From Synechococcus sp. GreenBA-s (GTDB lineage Bacteria > Cyanobacteriota > Cyanobacteriia > PCC-6307 > Cyanobiaceae): DNA of 55,056 nucleotides. Position 1 is the stretch's first letter. Each line of letters begins with the position of its first letter. A program made the position numbers and the translations under genes. Location: the NCBI RefSeq assembly GCF_024345855.1, contig NZ_JAGQBX010000014.1, forward strand, positions 1 through 55,056. The letters run 5' to 3'. Of the stretch, positions 48,745 to 55,056 are shown one piece after another. The notes beneath the pieces are model-generated. The model was not told where the DNA came from and ran no database searches. It worked only from the letters and a program-made list of their open reading frames with translations.

Positions 48745-50076
48745 TCAGACCTCGGGCGCGGGCTCGGGATCCCCCAGCAGGAAGCCCCAGCTGGCGGTGT
48801 AGCCGTGCAGGTGGGTGGTGCCGGCCACCGGCCCGATCTCGCCGTTGCAGAAGGCGCCGGCGATCGGAAGCCGGGGGAAGAGGGCGCCCGCCAACTCCAC
48901 ATCGCCGTCGGCGCGGCCGTAGAGGCCCTCACCCCGGCCCAGGCAGGCGAACAGCAGCGCGGCCAGAGGCTCACCGCCGCGCCGCTGCAGTTCCCCCAGC
49001 AGCTGCTCCTGCTCCTGGCGGGAGGCGCCGGCATCCCGCAGGTGGAACTGCACCTGCTGGCCCACCCGCATCCGCTCCGCCACCGCCACCGCCCCGTTGC
49101 GGGGATCGACGCCGATCAAGTTGCGCACCAGGAACGCCGGGCGCTGCAGGCCGTCGTCGGGGCCGCCGAGCTGGAAGCTGCTGCGGGCCACCCCCAGGAA
49201 CAGCGCGTGGCGCACCAGTTCCTTCTCCGCCGGCGCCAGGGTCTCGAGGATGGCCTGCAGGCAGGCCACAGGCGTGCCGCGCTGGTTGCCCGCGCTGAGC
49301 TGCTGGAGCACGTTGCGCTCGGCCTTCTCCACGGCGAACACCGGGCCGATCGGCCGGCAGCCCTGGGCCACCACCGGCTCGATCCGCCAGCGGCCACCGA
49401 TCAGGCAGCCCACCGCGCCGCCCACCACCCGGTCGTCGAAGAACAGGGAGCCGTGGCTGGCGCTGTGCTGGCCGGCGATGCCGCCCACCTTGGCGATGCC
49501 GGGGTAGGCGTAGTCGAGGCCGCTGATCAGGTCGTTGATGGCCGGGCAGCCCGGATCGACGAACAGCAGCATCGAGCGCCCCCGCTCGGGATCGGCCCCC
49601 ACCCACTGGATCCACTGCTGGCCGGGGCCATCCAGATCGGGCAGGGCGTCGCCCTCGAGCTGGAAGAGCTGCAGGTCGGCGCCGGGCAGATCCAGCAGGG
49701 TGACGCTGAGGGCCGGCTGCTGCTCCAGTTCATGGGGCACGCCATCGGGGCCCGTGCCCACCACGCCGCCGCCGGCGCAGCCGATCCAGTGGCGGGCCGG
49801 GATCGCCTCCCGCAGCAGTGGCAGCAGCCGCTGCAGATCACTGGCGAAGGCCGTGGAACAGAACACCAGGGCGAGATCCGCCGGCTGGGGCGCCTGGCCG
49901 GGCAGACGGGGGCGACGTGGGGCCTGCCGGTTCAGATCGCGCACGATCTCGGCCACCGCCAGCTCCAGGGCCACCGCCCGGGAGAGGGCCGTGCGGCAGC
50001 GGGCCACCCGCCCACGGCGGGCTCGCCAGGGCAGGGACCAACGCCGCGCAAGCTGGGCCGGAAGACGTACCGCCAT
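48745..50076 (-). CDS. FIST-domain protein
   Basis: The 443-residue protein consists of FIST_N (about residues 60-240) and FIST_C (about 250-400), with [35 protein letters not shown] and [15 protein letters not shown] as recognisable blocks and the ending [24 protein letters not shown] is a sensory ligand-binding domain, probably for small molecules such as amino acids. No signalling output domain is attached. It lies 11 bases upstream of trmB on the same strand. Confidence 0.88.
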   Translation of the reverse strand: MAVRLPAQLARRWSLPWRARRGRVARCRTALSRAVALELAVAEIVRDLNRQAPRRPRLPGQAPQPADLALVFCSTAFASDLQRLLPLLREAIPARHWIGCAGGGVVGTGPDGVPHELEQQPALSVTLLDLPGADLQLFQLEGDALPDLDGPGQQWIQWVGADPERGRSMLLFVDPGCPAINDLISGLDYAYPGIAKVGGIAGQHSASHGSLFFDDRVVGGAVGCLIGGRWRIEPVVAQGCRPIGPVFAVEKAERNVLQQLSAGNQRGTPVACLQAILETLAPAEKELVRHALFLGVARSSFQLGGPDDGLQRPAFLVRNLIGVDPRNGAVAVAERMRVGQQVQFHLRDAGASRQEQEQLLGELQRRGGEPLAALLFACLGRGEGLYGRADGDVELAGALFPRLPIAGAFCNGEIGPVAGTTHLHGYTASWGFLLGDPEPAPEV

Positions 50077-50155
50077 AGGCGGACCCTACCGTGGGCCCGC
50101 CGGTGGGCAGGGGCGCGCCGGGCCGCGGATAATGGCACCTCCCTGAGCCCTCCCC

Positions 50156-50773
50156 GTGCCGGACCTGTTGCCCTACCGCACCCTTGTCTGGCTCGACTAC
50201 CGCCTGGCGGCGATCTTTGCCCTGGGGCTGCCGCTGGTGCTGCTGATCTGGGCGGCCCTCAAGCGGGAGCAGGCCCTGCTGCGCCTGCTGAGCCTCTACT
50301 GGCGGGTGGCCAGCCTGCTGCCGATCACGGTGCTGCTGCTGACCGACGCCAGACCCCTGGGCTACCTGCTGGGGGCCGTGGCCCAGCTGCTGCTGGTGGC
50401 CTCGGTGTGGTTCTGGGTGGACCTCAACGAGGAGCTGGCCGACCTGCCGCCCTGGCGGCCCCTGCCCTTCACGGTGCGGGCCTGGCGCTGGGGACTCACG
50501 GTGTTCGGGCTGCTGGGGGCGGCCCTGAGCGCCTCGGCCTTCCGCTGCCTGGCGGGCGCCCTGCAGCAGCCCGTCTGCGCCGTGTGGCTGGAGGCCCCCA
50601 AGGGCCTGCACCTGCATGTTGCCAAGTTGTTCTCCTTCGTGTTCGGCGGCGAGTGGACCTCCGCCGTGGCGGCCTTCGTGGGCTACCTGGGCCTGGTGGC
50701 CTATGTGGTGGGGCTGCTGCAGTGGCTGCTGGTGCGGCTGCCGAAGCAGGGACGCGTGGCCGGCGGCTTCTGA
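50156..50773 (+). CDS. DUF3177-family membrane protein
   Basis: The 205-residue protein starts with GTG and has five or so membrane helices (LAAIFALGLPLVLLIWAALK, VASLLPITVLLLTDA, LLGAVAQLLLVASVWFW, LTVFGLLGAALSASAFRCL, GYLGLVAYVVGLLQWLLV). It matches the DUF3177 family known from cyanobacteria. Function unknown. Confidence 0.78.
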   Translation: MPDLLPYRTLVWLDYRLAAIFALGLPLVLLIWAALKREQALLRLLSLYWRVASLLPITVLLLTDARPLGYLLGAVAQLLLVASVWFWVDLNEELADLPPWRPLPFTVRAWRWGLTVFGLLGAALSASAFRCLAGALQQPVCAVWLEAPKGLHLHVAKLFSFVFGGEWTSAVAAFVGYLGLVAYVVGLLQWLLVRLPKQGRVAGGF

Positions 50774-50787
50774 CGGTGGAGCCGGTG

Positions 50788-51147
50788 ATGCCATCCCAAC
50801 CCCCGACCGTCGCCGAGCTGCTGGCCGCCCTGGAGGAGCTGAGCCGCTCCCGGGCGGATCGGGTGCTGCGGCTGCGGGGGCGCCTGCCGGTCCCGGACGC
50901 CACGTCGGGCGGGCCTGGGGGAGCGGACGGCTTCGAACCCTTCGAGCTGCTGATCTTCCGCGGCTTCTCCAGCAGCGTCAGCCATCCCACGGCCTTTGAT
51001 CCGGATCAGCCGGCCCTGCCGGAGAGCGCCGTGATCGAGACCGCGGAGCTGCTGCAGGCCCCCCTGAATCCAGCGGCCGAGCAGCGCCTGGCGGGACCGG
51101 GGCCGGTCCAGGAGTTTCTGAGCCCTGAGCGTTGGCAGCCGGCGTGA
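50788..51147 (+). CDS. Conserved-looking hypothetical protein
   Basis: A 119-residue frame, MPSQPPTVAELLAALEELSR at the start, then DGFEPFELLIFRGFSSSVSH and PTAFDPDQPALPESAVIETA. The FRGFSSSVSHPT block looks like a conserved cyanobacterial/plastid small domain of unknown function (possibly DUF7734). It lies 14 bases after the DUF3177 gene, so probably the same transcript. A GTG 12 bases upstream is an alternative start. Confidence 0.62.
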   Translation: MPSQPPTVAELLAALEELSRSRADRVLRLRGRLPVPDATSGGPGGADGFEPFELLIFRGFSSSVSHPTAFDPDQPALPESAVIETAELLQAPLNPAAEQRLAGPGPVQEFLSPERWQPA

Positions 51148-51333
51148 TCGGGCGCCATCGGCCTGATGGAAAGATCTGGAGCCGATCGGACGCTGCAACG
51201 CTGTGCCCGGTCGCTGACGCCTGATCGCTGGCTCCGCCACCAGGGCTCGGGCGGCACCACGGGAATCCAACCACCGATAGGGGCTGGCACCAATCAGCCC
51301 GAAGCCAACCGGTTCAGACCCCGAACAGAACAA

Positions 51334-51356
51334 AGGCCCAATCCATGATTGGGCCT
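51334..51356 (-). terminator. Probable terminator of tRNA-Thr
   Basis: A 9-bp perfect hairpin (AGGCCCAAT paired with ATTGGGCCT, five-base loop) lies 25 bases past the tRNA 3' end on the minus strand, followed in that direction by the T-rich TTGTTCTGTTC. The uridine tract is interrupted, so it is a moderate prediction. Confidence 0.6.
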
Positions 51357-51380
51357 GAAGCGATAACTTTTAGAGCCAAA

Positions 51381-51452
<72 letters not shown>

Positions 51453-51495
51453 GTGGCCACGAACTTAGCATTCGGCCCTCACCCGCTGGCCGTCG

Positions 51496-51804
51496 ATGGT
51501 TCCTCCCGCCCGTGACACCCTGGACCCAGCCCTGCGCGCCCGGCTGTTGCAGGAGGCCCGCACCCCCTGGCGGGGCCTGCGGCGGGGTCTGTGGCTGGCC
51601 TTCACCGCATCAGCCGGCGTGGGCCTCGCCGCCATGGCGCTGCGGGCCTCCGCCGGCGGTGAGGTGGCCGGTTCAGACCTGCTGATCCAGGTCAGTGCCC
51701 TCGGCCTGTTCGGGATGCTGCTCTGGAAGGATCGCAGCGGTCCCGTCGATGGGGCTGGGGTCGCTGACGGGAAGGTCGACCGGGGCGGCAGCCAGGGGCG
51801 CTGA
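51496..51804 (+). CDS. DUF3493-like small membrane protein
   Basis: The 102-residue protein starts MVPPARDTLDPALRARLLQE; the block ARTPWRGLRRGLWLAFTASA begins the conserved part, followed by a membrane helix (GVGLAAMALRA) and a second hydrophobic segment (LLIQVSALGLFGMLLWKD). The P-W-R-G-L-R-R pattern is that of DUF3493, a family of cyanobacteria and plastids. The last 24 residues are low-complexity and lie over the opposite-strand 3' end of the next gene (132-base convergent overlap). Confidence 0.68.
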   Translation: MVPPARDTLDPALRARLLQEARTPWRGLRRGLWLAFTASAGVGLAAMALRASAGGEVAGSDLLIQVSALGLFGMLLWKDRSGPVDGAGVADGKVDRGGSQGR

Positions 51805-52890
51805 CGCCCCAGTGACCTCTGGCAGGGGTGCCGGCTCGGGCTTCGTGGACGGCCCAGGGTCCACGGCTGCTTCGCTGGCTTGATCGAGCTCCACGGCCTC
51901 CATGGGCTCACGGAGTGAGTCAGGCTCGACTGCCTCCGGGCTCGGGATGGCTTCACCAGGTCCATCGGCCTGGCCTGGCTCCTCAGCGGCAACGGGGTCA
52001 TGGGGCTCCTGGCCCTCTGCGGGCTCAGCCGTCGCGATCGATTGGCTGGACGCCTCGAGCTCGCTGGCTTCCTCGGGGTCGCTGGGCTCATCGAGCTCGC
52101 TGGGCGCCTCGGGCTGGCTTAGCGCAGGGGCCTCAGCGGCCAGGTCTGTGCTCTGTCCTTGGGGCTGCGCGGCTTCGGGCACTGTCGCCTGGACCGGGGC
52201 CGCAGCCCCTCCCGTTGCGGCGCGCCCCGGGGAGGGAGCGGCCGGAGGCTGGGGGTCCAATTGCAGGGGTGCCAGCAGCAGCAGGGGCAGCCCCAGGATC
52301 AGGCGCCGCTCGGCCGCCTCGGCCTGGCTGAGGGGCATGGTGGCTGCCACGAGCTCAGACCGGCGGCTGACCATCCACAGGGCCTGCACCAGCTGGTGCC
52401 ACTGCCACTGCAGCAGCGCCAGCACCAGGGCCGCCGCCAGCAGGCCGACCAGGCGCGAACTGCCGGCCAGAGGCGACCAGGACCAGGCCAGGCCCGCCGC
52501 GCTGTCCGCCCACCAGATCAGGGGCAGCGACAGGGCCACGCCGGCGCTGGTGAGCAGCTTGAGCGGCAGGGCCCCCTGCAGGGCGCTGAGCCGCAGCTGA
52601 TCGGGCCGCCGGCCCCGCAGCGGCACCTGCAGCAGCAACAGCGACCACAGATCGGGCGGCAGGCGCCAGAACAGGAAGGCCGAGCCGAGGCCACCGAGGG
52701 CCCAGGCCAGCAGCCGCTCCAGGGCCGGCCAGGGCCCCGGGTCGGCGCCGCCGAGCACCAGCACCAGCAGCACCGCCTCCAGGGGCAGGGCCGCCAGGCC
52801 GAGCAGCTGCAGCCAGAGCAGCGGTTCGCACCGGGCGGGATGACCCGGCTGCGCGGTGGCCTGGGGCAGGTCGGCCCGGCTGGTGGTCAC
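51673..52890 (-). CDS. Low-complexity tail membrane protein
   Basis: 405 residues from a GTG that begins two bases after the infB stop. The first 210 residues hold about five membrane helices (LQLLGLAALPLEAVLLVLVL, LAWALGGLGSAFLFW, LLTSAGVALSLPLIWW, LVGLLAAALVLALLQW, LILGLPLLLLAPLQ). From about residue 211 the protein is a 195-residue tail rich in Glu, Pro, Ala, Ser and Asp. It matches the type annotated in picocyanobacteria as low-complexity tail membrane protein, usually next to infB. Function unknown; likely co-transcribed with infB. Confidence 0.78.
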   Translation of the reverse strand: MTTSRADLPQATAQPGHPARCEPLLWLQLLGLAALPLEAVLLVLVLGGADPGPWPALERLLAWALGGLGSAFLFWRLPPDLWSLLLLQVPLRGRRPDQLRLSALQGALPLKLLTSAGVALSLPLIWWADSAAGLAWSWSPLAGSSRLVGLLAAALVLALLQWQWHQLVQALWMVSRRSELVAATMPLSQAEAAERRLILGLPLLLLAPLQLDPQPPAAPSPGRAATGGAAAPVQATVPEAAQPQGQSTDLAAEAPALSQPEAPSELDEPSDPEEASELEASSQSIATAEPAEGQEPHDPVAAEEPGQADGPGEAIPSPEAVEPDSLREPMEAVELDQASEAAVDPGPSTKPEPAPLPEVTGASAPLAAAPVDLPVSDPSPIDGTAAILPEQHPEQAEGTDLDQQV

Positions 52891-52892
52891 GG

Positions 52893-55056
52893 TCAGACGG
52901 TGAGGGTGCGGCGCTGGGTGACCAGCTTGAAGGCCTCCACCCGGTCGCCGTCCTGCCAGTTGGCGAAGCGATCGGTGCCGATGCCGCACTCGAAGCCGGT
53001 GGCGACTTCCTTGACGTCGTCCTTGTTGCGACGCAGGGAGTCGAGGTCGCCCTCGAACACCTTCTCCTTGCCACGCCAGACCCGCACCTTGCAGTTGCGC
53101 TGCAGCTTGCCGTTGGTGACGTAGCAGCCCGCCACGGCGCTCTTGCCGATGGTGAACACGGCCCGAACCTCGGCCTCGCCCAGGCTCTCCTCCACCAGCT
53201 CGGGCTCCAGCAGGCCCTCCATGGCCATCTGGATGTCCTCGAGCAGCTTGTAGATCACGTCGTAGTCGCGGACGTCCACGCCGGTGGCATCGGCGGCGCG
53301 CTTGGCGCCGGGGGCCATCGAGGTGTTGAAGCCCACGATCACGGCGCCGGAGGCGGCCGCCAGATCCACGTCGGTCTCGGTGATCTCGCCCGGGGCCGAG
53401 AGCAGCACCCGCACCTGAACTTCGCCCTGGGGCAGCTGTTCCAGGGAGCCGAGGATGGCCTCGACCGAGCCCTGCACATCGGCCTTGAGGATCAGGTTGA
53501 GCTCCTTGAGCTCGCCCTCGCTGGCCTTGCCGGACATCGACGCCAGCGACACCCGGCGCGAGGCCATCTGCTGGGCCAGACGGGTGGCCCGGGCCTCGTT
53601 GGCGCGATCGCCCACGACGGCGCGGGCGGTCTTCTCATCCGGGTAGACCTCGAACTCATCACCGGCTGTGGGCACCTCGCTGAAGCCCAGGGCCTCCACC
53701 GCATAGGAGGGGCCGGCCTCCTTGACCCGCTTGCCGGTGTCGTCGACCATCGCCCGCACCTTGCCGAGGATGGGGCCGGCGGCGAGCACGTCGCCGGTGC
53801 GCAGGGTGCCGTTCTGGATCAGCAGGGTGGCCACCGGGCCCTTGGCCTTGTCGAGGTGAGCCTCGATCACGGTGCCCTTGGCCATCCGATCCGGGTTGGC
53901 CTGGAGGTCTTCGACCTCGGTCACCAGCAGGATCATCTCCAGCAGCTGGTCGATGTTCTGGCCCTTGATGGCGCTCACCGGCACCATCACGGTGCTGCCG
54001 CCCCAGTCTTCGGCCACCAGGTCCAGGGCCGAGAGCTCCTGCTTGACGCGGTCGGGCTGGGCGCCCTCCTTGTCGATCTTGTTGATCGCCACCACGATCG
54101 GCACCTCGGCGGCGCGGGCGTGGCTGATGGCCTCCAGGGTCTGGGGGCGCACGCCGTCATCGGCGGCCACCACCAGCACCGCCACGTCGGTCACCTTGGT
54201 GCCGCGGGCCCGCATGGCGGTGAAGGCCTCGTGGCCCGGGGTGTCGAGGAAGGTGATCTTGCGGTGCTCCCCGGCGTGGGGGATCTCCACCTGGTAGGCA
54301 CCGATGTGCTGGGTGATGCCACCGGCCTCGCCGGCCGCCACCCGCGTCTTGCGGATCGCGTCCAGCAGGCTCGTCTTGCCGTGGTCCACGTGGCCCATCA
54401 CGGTCACCACGGGCGGGCGGCGGATCAGGTGAGCCAGGTCGCTCTCCTCGATCATCTCCACCGTCTTCTTGGCGGCTTCCTGGACGTCGTCCTCCAGCAC
54501 CGGCACGCCGAATTCCTCGGACACCGTCTCGATCGCCGAGAGGTCGAGGGTCTGGGTGACCGTGGCGATGATGCCCTTGAAGAACAGGCTCTTGATGATC
54601 TCGGAGCTCTCGACGCCGAGGCGATCGGCCAGTTCCTGCACCGTGAGGTTGCCCTCCGGCACCACGAGCATGTCGGGCCGCACGGCCTTGGCATCGCGGG
54701 CGGCCCGCAGCTCCATGGCGCGGCGGCGCTGGCGCTGGCGGGTGGTCTCCTTCTTGCGCTTGCGCATCGCCGCCACGGGCTTGGCGGCGGGGGCCGCCGC
54801 CTTGCCACGGGGCTTGGCGGGGCGGGCCAGGCTGGCCTGCAGCACCTGGGCCTCGTATTCGCCGGCGTAGCCGCCGGTCTCGGCCGTCAGCGCGTCGTCG
54901 TTCTCACCAATGATGTGGACCTTGGTGCGCTGCTTCTGGGGCGAGCGGCTGCGCAGGGCCTCGAGCTTGGCGCTGTCATCCCAATCGGGGCGACGGGCCC
55001 GGCCGGGCGGCTGGGGCGTGCGGAAACCGGGGCGACGGGGCGCCGAGGGCGGGGTG
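52893..55056 (-). CDS. infB: Translation initiation factor IF-2, 5' part outside the window
   Basis: About 720 residues of IF-2 are visible; the gene runs off the right edge, where its N-terminal low-complexity region lies. The IF2_N segment [20 protein letters not shown] is followed by the G domain with G1 [13 protein letters not shown]3 DTPGHEAF and G4 NKID (AINKIDKEG), then domains II-IV (C-terminal [18 protein letters not shown]). The factor places initiator fMet-tRNA on the 30S subunit. The ATG at 54845 in this frame is internal; the frame remains open, with IF-2-like basic sequence, to the window end. Confidence 0.97.
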   Translation of the reverse strand, partial: TPPSAPRRPGFRTPQPPGRARRPDWDDSAKLEALRSRSPQKQRTKVHIIGENDDALTAETGGYAGEYEAQVLQASLARPAKPRGKAAAPAAKPVAAMRKRKKETTRQRQRRRAMELRAARDAKAVRPDMLVVPEGNLTVQELADRLGVESSEIIKSLFFKGIIATVTQTLDLSAIETVSEEFGVPVLEDDVQEAAKKTVEMIEESDLAHLIRRPPVVTVMGHVDHGKTSLLDAIRKTRVAAGEAGGITQHIGAYQVEIPHAGEHRKITFLDTPGHEAFTAMRARGTKVTDVAVLVVAADDGVRPQTLEAISHARAAEVPIVVAINKIDKEGAQPDRVKQELSALDLVAEDWGGSTVMVPVSAIKGQNIDQLLEMILLVTEVEDLQANPDRMAKGTVIEAHLDKAKGPVATLLIQNGTLRTGDVLAAGPILGKVRAMVDDTGKRVKEAGPSYAVEALGFSEVPTAGDEFEVYPDEKTARAVVGDRANEARATRLAQQMASRRVSLASMSGKASEGELKELNLILKADVQGSVEAILGSLEQLPQGEVQVRVLLSAPGEITETDVDLAAASGAVIVGFNTSMAPGAKRAADATGVDVRDYDVIYKLLEDIQMAMEGLLEPELVEESLGEAEVRAVFTIGKSAVAGCYVTNGKLQRNCKVRVWRGKEKVFEGDLDSLRRNKDDVKEVATGFECGIGTDRFANWQDGDRVEAFKLVTQRRTLTV

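Overview
The window is a GC-rich (roughly 70% in coding regions) stretch of cyanobacterial chromosome. Allophycocyanin core genes (apcE, apcABC), the cyanobacterial ATP synthase gene order including a b' subunit, Ccs1/CcdA cytochrome c maturation, a PII protein with Ser49, an IctB-like membrane protein, Ycf35 and a cyanobacterial bioF-bioK-bioC-bioD run all point to a Cyanobium/Synechococcus-type picocyanobacterium. The species call is my inference from gene content and composition. I see no mobile element, prophage or CRISPR array; this is dense, mostly core chromosome.

Layout. 0-8 kb (minus strand): a truncated 2OG-Fe(II) oxygenase, then the ATP synthase operon atp1-atpB-atpE-b'-atpF-atpH-atpA-atpG, closed by a clear intrinsic terminator and preceded by an overlapping methyltransferase gene. 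8-13 kb (plus): the phycobilisome core genes apcE, then apcA-apcB-apcC, each transcript ending in a hairpin/T-run. 13-17 kb: ftsW, then ccdA and ccs1 (system II cytochrome c maturation), queF, and glnB behind a perfect GTAN8TAC NtcA box. 17-25 kb: tlyA, a small unknown gene, purB, and the opposing fumC-malic enzyme pair, which could return the fumarate released by purine synthesis to pyruvate; then a sugar-type outer-membrane porin. 25-33 kb: a Ski2-like helicase, the biotin operon bioF-bioK-bioC-bioD with a 51-residue membrane protein in its wake, and an overlapping DUF3143/J-domain pair.

33-41 kb: rsmG; a minus-strand run of DUF2997, ycf35, a [4Fe-4S] ferredoxin and an aldo/keto reductase with touching or overlapping genes, with a HEAT-repeat protein and a 41-residue membrane protein just upstream; a secreted repeat protein; an AmpG-like permease; thyX; and a membrane-anchored HCF164/TxlA thioredoxin. 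41-48 kb: a NIL-domain ferredoxin fused by a one-base overlap to a membrane protein gene, a soluble lytic transglycosylase, glmM, a BadF/NagK-type sugar kinase, an IctB-like protein and trmB. 48-55 kb: a FIST-domain protein, DUF3177, an unknown protein, tRNA-Thr(CGU), a DUF3493-type protein, a low-complexity-tail membrane protein and infB, which runs off the right edge.

The most promising undescribed unit is the DUF2997-Ycf35-ferredoxin-aldo/keto reductase run. Other points worth checking are a 17-bp perfect inverted repeat ahead of purB, an A-A mismatch in the T-stem of tRNA-Thr, a 101-base same-strand out-of-frame overlap between the J-domain and DUF3143 genes, and a PII protein with Phe in place of Tyr51. 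Function calls come from motif and family recognition by eye; no searches were run.
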